NCBI GenBank assembly: GCA_013361595.1
Contig: JABFXT010000770.1
Span: 1-13,110, forward strand
Direction: 5' to 3'
DNA length: 13,110 bases
From: Nocardia sp.
GTDB lineage: Bacteria > Actinomycetota > Actinomycetes > Mycobacteriales > Mycobacteriaceae
Shown: piece by piece, positions 1 through 6,747 of the stretch
How positions within the stretch are numbered: position 1 is the stretch's first letter
Layout of the letters: the number at the start of each line of letters is the position of its first letter
Translations under genes and position numbers: made by a program
Notes under the pieces: generated by a model
The model's input: the letters and a program-made list of their open reading frames with translations, nothing else
Database searches by the model: none
Told to the model about the DNA's origin: nothing

Positions 1-241
1 CCACGACCCGCAGGGGTCGCAGTCACCGCCCGGTCCCGGAGCGGCGAGCACCGGGCGCGTGGCCGGGATGGACGGCCGGTGAACAGCGGGTGGTGTAAAC
101 GGAACGTAACAGTGTCCAGAGTTCGACGACACGCGACTCGAACCGGCGCGCCGCCCCCGCCCCGTTGGCTAATCTCGGCAATACCATCCGGAGTGGCCGA
201 GTGGTATGGCGCAACGGGCCAGGGTGATGGAGGTACCGAGC
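1..241. other. Left-edge region without a supported gene
   Basis: No convincing gene is visible here. Two short + strand frames run in from the left edge and stop at 80-82 (TGA) and 96-98 (TAA). Either could be the Pro/Arg-rich tail of a gene lying outside the window, but neither shows a recognisable motif. Long open frames on both strands in this stretch look like GC-rich shadows. A small perfect hairpin sits at 4-19, and the end of the stretch holds the ribosome binding site of the acetyltransferase gene. Confidence 0.5.
4..19. terminator. Small perfect hairpin at left edge, possible terminator
   Basis: CGACCC and GGGTCG form a perfect 6-bp stem around the loop GCAG. No T-run follows. It could end transcription of a gene outside the window, but the stem is short and such stems are common in GC-rich DNA. 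Confidence 0.2.
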
Positions 242-799
242 GTGGGTACACCGTCGACGATCGATATGCGGGCACGCGGCCCGCGGCTGTATCACGTGCA
301 CCAGGACCATCCGCTGGCCGGTGCGCTGCTCGCCGAACTCGCGATCGACCACAGCATCCGGTACGGCGGTACCGCCGGGGCGATCCACCGCCGCCTCCGG
401 GATTGTCCCGCCACCGATTTCCTCGCACCCGACGGTGGTCTGCTGGTACTGGTGGACCACGACGGCCCGGTCGCGGGCGGTGGTTTCCGCCGGGTCGATG
501 CCACGACGGCCGAATTGAAGCGGGTGTGGACCGCGCGTGAGCATCGCCGCGCCGGGCTGGCGACCCGGGTACTCGCCGAACTGGAGACGGAGATGATCCG
601 GCTCGGCTATCGGCAGGTGGCGGCGGCGACCGGCGACCGGCAGCCCGAGGCCCGGGCGCTCTACGCGGCGGCGGGCTTCGCCGAGGTCGACACCGAGGTC
701 GCCCGGCTCTTCCGGTTCGAGAAAGCGCTGGGTGCCGGGTCGCGATCCTTCGGCGGGCACAGCGTCGAGGTCCTGGGGCGGCGCCGCCGACACCGCTGA
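242..799 (+). CDS. GNAT family N-acetyltransferase
   Basis: This protein of 185 residues probably transfers an acetyl group from acetyl-CoA to an unknown small molecule or protein amine in the cytoplasm. The C-terminal half carries the GNAT core: a strand ending near ELKRVW (91-96), then the acetyl-CoA pyrophosphate-binding segment EHRRAGLATRVL (100-111), which fits the R/Q-x-x-G-x-G/A signature, then the EARALYAAAGF segment (136-146) typical of the last GNAT helix. The final 20 or so residues, ending in an Arg-rich run, look like an added tail. The start chosen is GTG 242, because GGAGG at 229-233 lies 8 bases upstream; the in-frame ATGs at 206 and 227 have no such site. A 7-bp hairpin lies just after the stop. 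The substrate cannot be predicted from sequence or neighbours. Confidence 0.85.
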   Translation: MGTPSTIDMRARGPRLYHVHQDHPLAGALLAELAIDHSIRYGGTAGAIHRRLRDCPATDFLAPDGGLLVLVDHDGPVAGGGFRRVDATTAELKRVWTAREHRRAGLATRVLAELETEMIRLGYRQVAAATGDRQPEARALYAAAGFAEVDTEVARLFRFEKALGAGSRSFGGHSVEVLGRRRRHR

Positions 800-807
800 A
801 CTCGGTC

Positions 808-825
808 GCCGGTCGTATGACCGGC
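808..825 (+). terminator. Hairpin terminator after the acetyltransferase
   Basis: GCCGGTC (808-814) and GACCGGC (819-825) form a perfect 7-bp stem with the tetraloop GTAT, 8 bases after the acetyltransferase stop. There is no T-tract, as is common for actinobacterial terminators. Position and perfection support the call; function is inferred. Confidence 0.45.
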
Positions 826-996
826 CGCCGGACCATGGATTCCGCGGCTGTTGCCGGCCGCGGCACCCGGACCGGGGCCGGGCCGGCTCGGGTCGCACCG
901 GGACCGGCTCGTCGCTCCCGTGTGTGTGGGTTGTCCGGTTCCGGCGGCGGTATCGTGGCGGACCGGCCCCGGTGCGCGCGGCCGGGAAGGGTGCCT

Positions 997-1692
997 GTGC
1001 TCGCCGCTGTACTCTTCGCGGTGCTCGCCGCCGGACAAGCGACGCTCGCCGCCCGGTGTGCGCACCGGTTCCTGCGGACCGGCGATCGTCTGCCGATCGT
1101 TCCCGCCGTGGTGTGCGCGGCCCTGACCTACGACAACGCAGTGCTCGCGACCGGTCGCTGGATCGGGGCGGGCCCCGCCCTGGAATCCTGGTCGGTGCCC
1201 CGCGTCGTGGCACATATCGTGCTCACGCCACTGTTGATGCCGTGGGCACGGGCCGCCGCGGCCCGGGCGGGCGTCGGCTGGGTGCGGAGCCGGTGGGCGA
1301 CGGTCGCGGTGGGGGTGATCACGGCGGCGGTGATCGTCCTGGGGGCGTCGGTCGAATTGAACCCGCTCGTCCTGGAGCCGCGGGAATGGGCCGGCACCGT
1401 GCGGTACACGACCGCGCACGCGTCGGCCGCCGCTGTGTTGTCGCCGGTCGTGACCGTCCTGGTGGTGCTCGTGGCGGCGATCGCGGTATGGCGGGTGCGG
1501 GGTTACCGGCTGTGGACGGTGACCACTGTGATCATGGCGGTGGTCCCGGCCGCGATGCCTCCCATGCTGATCACCAACTGTGCCGAGCTGGTGTTCACGG
1601 CGGGTGTCGTCGCGACCGCGATGTGGTTGTCGCGGCCGGTCCCCGTCGGCCGGGGCAGATATTCCGGCGCCGCATCGCGGTCCGTGCGATGA
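997..1692 (+). CDS. Multi-pass membrane protein of unknown function
   Basis: I do not recognise this protein. It is about 231 residues with roughly six or seven hydrophobic segments (about 1-20, 33-52, 68-86, 100-118, 142-166, 172-188 and 190-212), so it is an integral inner-membrane protein. Polar positions that stand out are Tyr-Asp-Asn at 45-47, then Gly-Arg and Leu-Glu before Pro-Arg at 68-69, His73 and Thr-Pro at 77-78, all clustered at the second and third segments. This resembles a conserved functional loop, but that is inference. The start is GTG 997, because GGGAAGG at 984-990 is 6 bases upstream and translation then begins directly in a membrane segment. In-frame starts back to 817 would add an Arg/Gly-rich stretch that looks non-coding. 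A large inverted repeat follows the stop. Confidence 0.7.
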   Translation: MLAAVLFAVLAAGQATLAARCAHRFLRTGDRLPIVPAVVCAALTYDNAVLATGRWIGAGPALESWSVPRVVAHIVLTPLLMPWARAAAARAGVGWVRSRWATVAVGVITAAVIVLGASVELNPLVLEPREWAGTVRYTTAHASAAAVLSPVVTVLVVLVAAIAVWRVRGYRLWTVTTVIMAVVPAAMPPMLITNCAELVFTAGVVATAMWLSRPVPVGRGRYSGAASRSVR

Positions 1693-1699
1693 ATTCCGG

Positions 1700-1740
1700 G
1701 TCCGGGCCGCGTCATCTGTGATGTCGACACCGGCCCGGAC
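1700..1740 (+). terminator. Long-stem inverted repeat after the membrane-protein gene
   Basis: GTCCGGGCCG (1700-1709) is a perfect 10-bp inverted match of CGGCCCGGAC (1731-1740). The 21-base loop contains a smaller CATC/GATG pairing. It begins 8 bases after the membrane-protein stop and ends well before the next ribosome binding site, so a terminator is likely. There is no T-run. Confidence 0.5.
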
Positions 1741-1788
1741 GAGATCCGGGCGGACACTCGGGCCGTGCCCGGAGCTGAGGAGAATCGG

Positions 1789-2208
1789 ATGACAAAGGGT
1801 AGCGATCTCGCACTGTCGCATATCGGGGTGCTCGTGGGCGATCAGCAGGAAGCTCTCGAGTTCTATCGGGACGTGATCGGTCTCGAGGTCCGTGCCGATA
1901 TGCCGTTCGGCCCGTTGCGCTGGGTGACCGTGGGTCCGGCCGGGCAGCCGGGCATCGAATTCATCCTGGAGACGCCGTCCATGGTGCCCGATCCCGGACA
2001 GCGTGCCGAGTCCGAACGCCGGCTGGCCGCCGGCGCGCACGGGACCCTCATCTTCACCACCGAAACGGTGGACGAGACGTTCGCGCGGCTGCGCGACGCC
2101 GGAGTGCGGGTCGGTCAGGAGCCGGTCGACCAGCCCTACGGGGTGCGGGATTGCGGATTCGTCGACCCGTGGGGGAATTTCCTGCGTTTCTCCCAGCCGC
2201 TGGGCTGA
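1789..2208 (+). CDS. VOC superfamily (glyoxalase/bleomycin-resistance fold) protein
   Basis: A 139-residue single-domain vicinal oxygen chelate protein built from two beta-alpha-beta-beta-beta modules. Module one begins at LSHIGVLV with His11 and reaches GIEFIL with Glu57. Module two begins at AHGTLIF with His84 and ends at RFSQPLG. The positions that normally hold the metal therefore read His11, Glu57, His84 and Gln136 (the last is usually Glu), so metal binding is plausible but the fourth ligand is altered. The segment YGVRDCGFVDPWGN (117-130) is the typical turn before the last strand. Members act as glyoxalases, dioxygenases, isomerases or drug-binding proteins, and the reaction cannot be assigned. 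The start is ATG 1789, with GAGGAGA at 1777-1783 five bases upstream. It stands alone between two likely terminator or promoter regions. Confidence 0.88.
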   Translation: MTKGSDLALSHIGVLVGDQQEALEFYRDVIGLEVRADMPFGPLRWVTVGPAGQPGIEFILETPSMVPDPGQRAESERRLAAGAHGTLIFTTETVDETFARLRDAGVRVGQEPVDQPYGVRDCGFVDPWGNFLRFSQPLG

Positions 2209-2271
2209 GCGAGCGCGAGGGGCGTCACCTGTGCCGATAGCCGGAGTTCGCGGCGTCCGGCGCATACGGTT

Positions 2272-2286
2272 CGCACGGGCCGTGTG
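2272..2286 (+). terminator. Weak hairpin between the VOC gene and ppc
   Basis: CGCACG and CGTGTG pair around GGC, giving six pairs including one G-T. It lies in the 123-base gap before ppc. It could terminate the VOC transcript, but it is short and lies 63 bases after the stop. Confidence 0.15.
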
Positions 2287-2319
2287 CGTCGTCACAGCTA
2301 CCGGCCGGGTGGCCGTCCA

Positions 2320-2332
2320 TACTGTCTGATCA
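2320..2332 (+). promoter_or_regulatory. Putative -10 element for leaderless ppc transcript
   Basis: TACTGT at 2320-2325 fits the actinobacterial TAnnnT -10 pattern and lies exactly 12 to 7 bases before the A of the ppc ATG at 2332. No Shine-Dalgarno sequence precedes that ATG. This spacing would place the transcript start on the start codon itself. No clear -35 is seen. Confidence 0.45.
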
Positions 2333-5133
2333 TGGGCGATGCGCAGACCGCTGAAGGAAACGACGCGACCCTGCCGCTGCGCGAGGACATCCGGTTCCTC
2401 GGCGGCGTACTCGGTGACACCATCCGCGATCACGAAGGCCCGGAGGTCTTCGATCTCGTGGAGCGGGTGCGCGTGGAGGCGTTCCGGGTCCGGCGCGAGG
2501 AGGTGGAGCGCAGCGCGGTCGGCGAGATGCTGGCCGGCGTGGATATCGCGGTGGCACTCCCGCTGATCCGGGCGTTCAGCTATTTCGTCCTGCTGGCCAA
2601 CCTCGCCGAGGACATCCAGCGCGATCGCCGTCGCGCCGCCCACGAGTCGGCCGGCGAAGCGCCACAGGACTCCTCCCTCGCCGCCACCTACCGCAAGCTG
2701 GACGCGGCCGCCGTACCGGGGGAGCGGGTGGCCGAACTGCTGTCCGACGCGCTGGTGTCGCCGGTGATCACGGCACATCCCACCGAGACCCGGCGCCGGA
2801 CGGTGTTCGATACCCAGAGCCGGATCACCGAACTCATGCGGCAACGGTTGCGCGCCCCCGAATCCGAGCGGGAGAGCCTCGAACTCGAGATCCGGCGACA
2901 GGTCCTCACGCTCTGGCGTACCGCACTGATCCGCCTGTCGCGGCTGCGTATCCAGGACGAGATCGCCGTCGGCCTGAGGTACTACGAGCTCACCCTGCTC
3001 GATGTGATTCCCGCGATCAATGCCGGAGTGCGGGCGGCGCTGGGATCGCGCTGGCCCGAACAGCGACTGCTGCCGAAACCCCTACTGCGGCCGGGTTCGT
3101 GGATCGGCGGCGACCGGGACGGGAACCCGTACGTCACCGCGGAGGTGGTGCGGACGGCCGCCACCCAGGCCGCGGGCGTGGCATTCGGGCGTTACCTGCG
3201 CGATCTGGTGCAGTTGGAGAAGACGCTGGCCTTGTCGGCGCGGCTGGTCGCGGTGACCCCGGCCCTGCACGCGCTGGCCGAACGCGGCTACCCGGATCCG
3301 CGCACCTACGCCGACGAACCGTATCGGCGGGCGCTGTACGGCATCCGGGCCCGGCTCACCGCGACCGCGCGCCGGGCCGTCGCCGCACTGGACCCGGACG
3401 CGGCGGGTCCCTGGGAGTTCGAATCGTTCGGTGCGGGCGATCCCGGTGGGGCCGGCCCATATTCGGCACCGCAGGATCTGCTCGACGATCTCGACGTCGT
3501 CGACGCTTCGCTGCGGGCCGGTGGCGACGCGTTGCTCGCCGACGATCTCCTCGCCACCCTGCGGTATTCGGTGGAAACCTTCGGCTTCCATCTCCAGGGT
3601 CTGGATATGCGCCAGAATTCCGAAACCCACGAGCAGGTCGTCGCCGAATTACTGGCCTGGGCGGGAGTCCACCCGGACTATCCGAGCCTGCCCGAAGCCG
3701 AGCGGGTCGAACTGCTCACCCGGGAACTGCGTACCCGGCGCCCGCTGCTGAGTTCGCGGGCCCGGCTGAGCGAGCTGGCCACCAAGGAACTGGGCATTGT
3801 GCGCGCCGCCGCCGCGGTGGTGGCCGCGCTCGGCCCGGACGCGGTGCCCAACTACATCATCTCCATGTGCACCTCGGTCAGCGATCTGCTCGAAGCGGCG
3901 TTGCTGCTCAAGGAGGGCGGGCTGCTGGATCCGGGAGGTGCCGACCGCGGGCCGTCCTGCCCGGTCGGGATCGTTCCGCTGTTCGAGACCATCGAGGATC
4001 TCGCGGCCGGAGCCGGCACGCTGGCCGCGGCCCTGCGGGTTCCCGAGTATCGGGAGCTGGTGGCCGCGCGCGGTATGCGCCAGGAGGTCATGCTCGGCTA
4101 CTCCGATTCGAACAAGGACGGCGGCTATCTGGCCGCCAACTGGGCGCTGTACCGGGCGGAACTGGATCTGGTCGAACTGGCGCGCGAACACGGCATCCGG
4201 TTACGGCTCTTCCACGGTCGCGGCGGTACCGTCGGCCGTGGCGGGGGCCGCAGCTACGACGCGATCCTCGCTCAGCCCGCGGGTGCTGTCCGGGGTTCGC
4301 TGCGACTGACCGAACAGGGCGAGGTCATCGCCGCGAAATACGCCGAACGCGGGTCGGCGCACCGCAATCTCGAATCGCTCATCGCGGGCACTCTCGAATC
4401 GACGCTGCTGGATGTCGAGGGTTTGGGCGACGATGCCGAACCCTCCTACGCGCTCATGGACGAACTCGCCGCCCGGGCCCGCACCGCCTACGCGCAGCTG
4501 GTGCACGAGACCCCCGGTTTCGTGGAGTACTTCCGGCAATCGACGCCGGTCGCCGAGGTGGGCGACCTCAATATCGGTAGCCGTCCCGCGTCCCGTAAAC
4601 CCACCAGCTCGGTCTCCGATCTGCGGGCGATCCCGTGGGTGATGTCGTGGAGCCAGGCCCGGGTGATGCTGCCGGGCTGGTACGGCACCGGTACCGCGCT
4701 CGAGGAATGGATCGACGGCGATCCCGGGCGGCTCGCCCGGCTCGCCGATCTGTACCGCCGGTGGCCGTTCTTCCGGACCGTTCTGTCGAACCTCGCGCAG
4801 GTGATGGCCAAGAGTGACCTCGATATCGCCGCCCGCTATGCCGAACTGGTCGAGGATATCGATCTGCGGAAACGTATCTTCGCGATGATCGAACGCGAGC
4901 ACGCCCGGACCGTGGCCGTTCATGCTGCCATCACCGGTAACGACCATCTGCTGGCCGACAACCCGTCGCTGGCGGAATCCATTCGCAACCGGTTCCCGTA
5001 TCTGGAGCCGCTCAACCAGATGCAGGTCGAGCTGCTGCGTCGGTTACGTGCCGGTGACGATTCCGAATTGGTCAAACGCGGCATCCTGCTCACCATGAAC
5101 GGGCTGGCCACCGCGCTGCGCAACTCGGGATGA
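2332..5133 (+). CDS. ppc: Phosphoenolpyruvate carboxylase
   Basis: Converts phosphoenolpyruvate and bicarbonate to oxaloacetate and phosphate, refilling the TCA cycle and feeding aspartate-family and glutamate-family amino acids. It is a cytoplasmic Mg-dependent homotetramer in the known family. The 933-residue product is full length and keeps the signatures: [12 protein letters not shown] with catalytic His149, [12 protein letters not shown] at 255-266, [12 protein letters not shown] at 587-598 with Lys595, and [13 protein letters not shown] starting at Phe627 with the glycine-loop arginines 630 and 636. The C-terminus ends in the usual [12 protein letters not shown] form. The start is ATG 2332; the in-frame GTG 2284 would add 16 residues unlike the family and would swallow the likely promoter. 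ATG 2332 has no ribosome binding site and appears leaderless. A very long hairpin begins within the last codons, so ppc is probably monocistronic. Confidence 0.97.
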   Translation: MGDAQTAEGNDATLPLREDIRFLGGVLGDTIRDHEGPEVFDLVERVRVEAFRVRREEVERSAVGEMLAGVDIAVALPLIRAFSYFVLLANLAEDIQRDRRRAAHESAGEAPQDSSLAATYRKLDAAAVPGERVAELLSDALVSPVITAHPTETRRRTVFDTQSRITELMRQRLRAPESERESLELEIRRQVLTLWRTALIRLSRLRIQDEIAVGLRYYELTLLDVIPAINAGVRAALGSRWPEQRLLPKPLLRPGSWIGGDRDGNPYVTAEVVRTAATQAAGVAFGRYLRDLVQLEKTLALSARLVAVTPALHALAERGYPDPRTYADEPYRRALYGIRARLTATARRAVAALDPDAAGPWEFESFGAGDPGGAGPYSAPQDLLDDLDVVDASLRAGGDALLADDLLATLRYSVETFGFHLQGLDMRQNSETHEQVVAELLAWAGVHPDYPSLPEAERVELLTRELRTRRPLLSSRARLSELATKELGIVRAAAAVVAALGPDAVPNYIISMCTSVSDLLEAALLLKEGGLLDPGGADRGPSCPVGIVPLFETIEDLAAGAGTLAAALRVPEYRELVAARGMRQEVMLGYSDSNKDGGYLAANWALYRAELDLVELAREHGIRLRLFHGRGGTVGRGGGRSYDAILAQPAGAVRGSLRLTEQGEVIAAKYAERGSAHRNLESLIAGTLESTLLDVEGLGDDAEPSYALMDELAARARTAYAQLVHETPGFVEYFRQSTPVAEVGDLNIGSRPASRKPTSSVSDLRAIPWVMSWSQARVMLPGWYGTGTALEEWIDGDPGRLARLADLYRRWPFFRTVLSNLAQVMAKSDLDIAARYAELVEDIDLRKRIFAMIEREHARTVAVHAAITGNDHLLADNPSLAESIRNRFPYLEPLNQMQVELLRRLRAGDDSELVKRGILLTMNGLATALRNSG

Positions 5134-5163
5134 CACCCGCGCCGGTGCGTGGGTGTCATCCCG
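5126..5163 (+). terminator. Strong hairpin terminator overlapping the ppc stop
   Basis: Bases 5126-5138 pair perfectly with 5151-5163 (13 bp). Inside, 5139-5142 pair with 5147-5150 (one G-T pair), leaving the tetraloop CGGT, about 17 stacked pairs in total. The ppc TGA (5131-5133) is inside the left arm, so ribosomes terminating there would cover part of the stem. No T-tract follows. This is the most stable hairpin seen in the window. Confidence 0.7.
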
Positions 5164-5219
5164 GCCGAGCCTCGGGTCTCGATCCGGGTCGTCCGGACCT
5201 GCGATCGCGGTGAAGGTCG

Positions 5220-5233
5220 TACCGTCGCCTGTA
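5220..5233 (+). promoter_or_regulatory. Putative -10 element of the flavin-barrel gene
   Basis: TACCGT at 5220-5225 fits TAnnnT and lies 13 to 8 bases before the ATG at 5233, so the transcript would start at or within a base of the start codon. No Shine-Dalgarno lies at normal spacing; the nearest purine run, GTGAAGG at 5210-5216, is 16 bases away. Confidence 0.35.
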
Positions 5234-5724
5234 TGACGACATGGAAAGAGTTCACCGCCGAGGCGCCGCGGATCAGCGAGATCTTCCGTCGTCGCCACAG
5301 CGCGACCAGCAATCTGTGCATGCTCGCCACCCTGCGCTCGGACGGGTACCCCCGCATCAGTCCGGTGGAGCCCTTGATCTTCGAGGAGAAACTGGTGATC
5401 ACCGGCATGCCTGGCACCACCAAGTTCCGTGATCTCGTCCGTGACCCCCGCTTCTGCCTGCACACCGCGACCGAGGACACGATGGTCGCCGAGGGCGACG
5501 CGAAACTCTTCGGCGTGGTGGTCGACGACCCGGATACCGCGTTGCACGCGCGTTTCGCCGAATACCTGTACGCGGACAGCGGCCTGGATCTGCGGGGCCG
5601 GCAGTTCGACCATTTCTTCGTGGCCGATCTGACTTCGGCGTCGTCGGTGGAGGTCGATGACGATCTGCTGCGGGTCACCATCTGGAAACCGGGCGAAGGG
5701 GAGCGAGTGGTCGAGAAACAGTAG
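5233..5724 (+). CDS. Pyridoxamine 5'-phosphate oxidase-like split-barrel protein
   Basis: A 163-residue protein with the split beta-barrel fold used by pyridoxamine-phosphate oxidase-like, FMN-binding and F420-binding enzymes of actinobacteria. The pattern is family-like. After an N-terminal helix comes the strand pair CMLATLRSDGYPRISPVEP (a substrate and cofactor strand, turn, then PVEP), then KLVITGMPGTTKFRDLVRDPRFCLHT, where G-T-x-K-x-x-x-L-x-x-D-P-R matches the usual nucleotide-phosphate-binding turn. Next are the strand AKLFGVVVDDP and a helix HARFAEYLY. The C-terminal strands end with VTIWKPGEGE. FMN, F420 or heme binding cannot be separated by eye, so the substrate is unknown. The start ATG 5233 excludes the ppc terminator included by the earlier GTG 5149. 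It ends 28 bases from the convergent azlD. Confidence 0.82.
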   Translation: MTTWKEFTAEAPRISEIFRRRHSATSNLCMLATLRSDGYPRISPVEPLIFEEKLVITGMPGTTKFRDLVRDPRFCLHTATEDTMVAEGDAKLFGVVVDDPDTALHARFAEYLYADSGLDLRGRQFDHFFVADLTSASSVEVDDDLLRVTIWKPGEGERVVEKQ

Positions 5725-5752
5725 GCGGCACGCGGTGCGGGCGATCCGGTGG

Positions 5753-6076
5753 TCAGGGAACGCGCGAGAAACGGAGGTCGGCATTGGCGGCCGCCGCGGT
5801 CCCGAGCACCAGCGGCAGCGGCAGCCGGTAGTGGTGGAGCACACCGGCGAGCACGACCCCGGCCGGGCGCGCGAATCCGGCCGAGCCGGTGTGCTCGGTC
5901 AGGGTGGTGGTGAGCACCAGTGCCGCCAGCATGACGACGGACGTGTTGTCCAGCAACTCCGCGGTCCGGTCCGACAGCCGGAGGCGCGCTCCGAGGACGG
6001 GCCCGGCGAGCCGGAAGGCGTAGGTGCCGGCCGCCAGCACGAGCGCGGCACCGACCAGGTATCCGAGATCGTTCAT
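5753..6076 (-). CDS. azlD: AzlD family branched-chain amino-acid export subunit
   Basis: Small membrane partner of AzlC; the pair forms the AzlCD (LIV-E/BrnFE-type) exporter for leucine, isoleucine, valine and sometimes methionine or azaleucine. The product is 107 residues, the normal size, with about four membrane segments (about 5-27, 45-63, 68-84 and 88-103). It has the family N-terminus with a Gly-Thr-Tyr-x-x-Arg core (GTYAFRLAGPVL, 17-28). Its ATG overlaps the azlC stop (ATGA), and AGGAG lies 5 bases upstream inside azlC, so translation is coupled. It runs toward the flavin-barrel gene with only 28 bases between stops. Export specificity is inferred from the family. Confidence 0.85.
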   Translation of the reverse strand: MNDLGYLVGAALVLAAGTYAFRLAGPVLGARLRLSDRTAELLDNTSVVMLAALVLTTTLTEHTGSAGFARPAGVVLAGVLHHYRLPLPLVLGTAAAANADLRFSRVP

Positions 6077-6747
6077 CGATGCTCCTGTCGCGGAATTGTG
6101 ACGACCACGCCGACGGCGGCCAGCAGGATCGGCACGCCGGGCGGTAGCACCGGGGTGCCGAGCAGTGCGAGGCCGGCCCCGGCGAGGGCTGCGCGCCGGA
6201 CTCGCGGCGCGCGCAGCGCGGGCATGATCAATGTCAGCAGTACCGCCGGGAACACGGCATCGACCCCGAAGGCGCCCGGGTCGGGCACCGCGCTCCCGAG
6301 CAGGCCGCCCACCAGGGTTCCGGCGGGCCAGGCCGCGAAGATCCCGAGTCCGCAGGCGAGATAGGCGGCCCGGCCGGTGCCGGCCGAGCGCTGGGACAGT
6401 GCCACGGCCACGGTTTCGTCGTTGAGGAGGTGCGCGTTGCGCGCCCGCTGCCGGCCGGTGCCGAGCACCTCGGGTACCGCGAGCCCGTAGCCGATATGCC
6501 GGATGTTGAGCAGCAGGCCCGCGAGCAGGGCGGCGGTCGGGCTGCCACCGGCGACGACGATTCCGAGGAACAGGAATTCCGATCCGGCGGCCAGGACCAG
6601 TACGCCGAGCGCGACCGGAAACCACAGCGGAAGTCCTGCCGCGACCGCCGTGGCGCCGTAGGACATCCCGGCGACGGCGACCGCGACGCAGAGCGCGCGG
6701 ATCAGCGAGCGCGCCGGACGATCCACTGTTCGCCATAACGAACACAT
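6073..6747 (-). CDS. azlC: AzlC family branched-chain amino-acid permease
   Basis: Large subunit of an AzlCD exporter, about 224 residues with five or more membrane segments. The family core is clear: a first segment with AGMSYGATAVAAGLPLW, then LVLAAGSEFLFLGIVVAGG, then LLLNIRHIGYGL (the N-x-R-H-x-x-Y-G-L motif), then HLLNDETVAVAL, close to the family's T-D-E motif. It is followed by azlD with a 4-base overlap. The start is unsure. In-frame starts lie at ATG 6765, 6756 and 6747 and at GTG 6726; codons before 6726 include the rare TTA and cover an operator palindrome, so GTG 6726 is a serious alternative to the ATG 6747 given here. The divergent HTH-cupin gene probably controls it. Confidence 0.85.
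   Translation of the reverse strand: MCSLWRTVDRPARSLIRALCVAVAVAGMSYGATAVAAGLPLWFPVALGVLVLAAGSEFLFLGIVVAGGSPTAALLAGLLLNIRHIGYGLAVPEVLGTGRQRARNAHLLNDETVAVALSQRSAGTGRAAYLACGLGIFAAWPAGTLVGGLLGSAVPDPGAFGVDAVFPAVLLTLIMPALRAPRVRRAALAGAGLALLGTPVLPPGVPILLAAVGVVVTIPRQEHR
6727..6744. promoter_or_regulatory. Palindromic operator copy 1, TGTTCG-N6-CGAACA
   Basis: TGTTCG (6727-6732) and CGAACA (6739-6744) form a perfect 6+6 dyad with a 6-base spacer, sitting between the azlC and HTH-cupin reading frames. The same dyad recurs 48 bp away at 6775-6792. It is probably bound by the neighbouring regulator. Confidence 0.6.

Noticed and set aside
130..215. tRNA-like fragments (GACTCGAACC; GTGGCCGAGTGGT)
   Set aside because: The T-arm-like and D-arm-like strings lie on opposite strands and cannot be folded with an acceptor stem or anticodon arm.
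931..956. TTGTCC-N14-TATCGT as a promoter for the membrane-protein gene
   Set aside because: The spacer is three bases shorter than usual, and similar matches are frequent, so I did not list it.
23..1213. 396-codon open frame on the minus strand
   Set aside because: It lies antisense to the acetyltransferase gene, is dominated by Arg, Pro and Gly, and has no motif; a GC-rich shadow frame.
661..2844. 727-codon open frame on the minus strand
   Set aside because: Antisense to four supported genes, with low-complexity Arg/His/Gly composition and no domain.
5725..5752. GCAC-GCG-GTGC hairpin between convergent stops
   Set aside because: Only 4 bp of stem; too weak to call a terminator in such GC-rich DNA.
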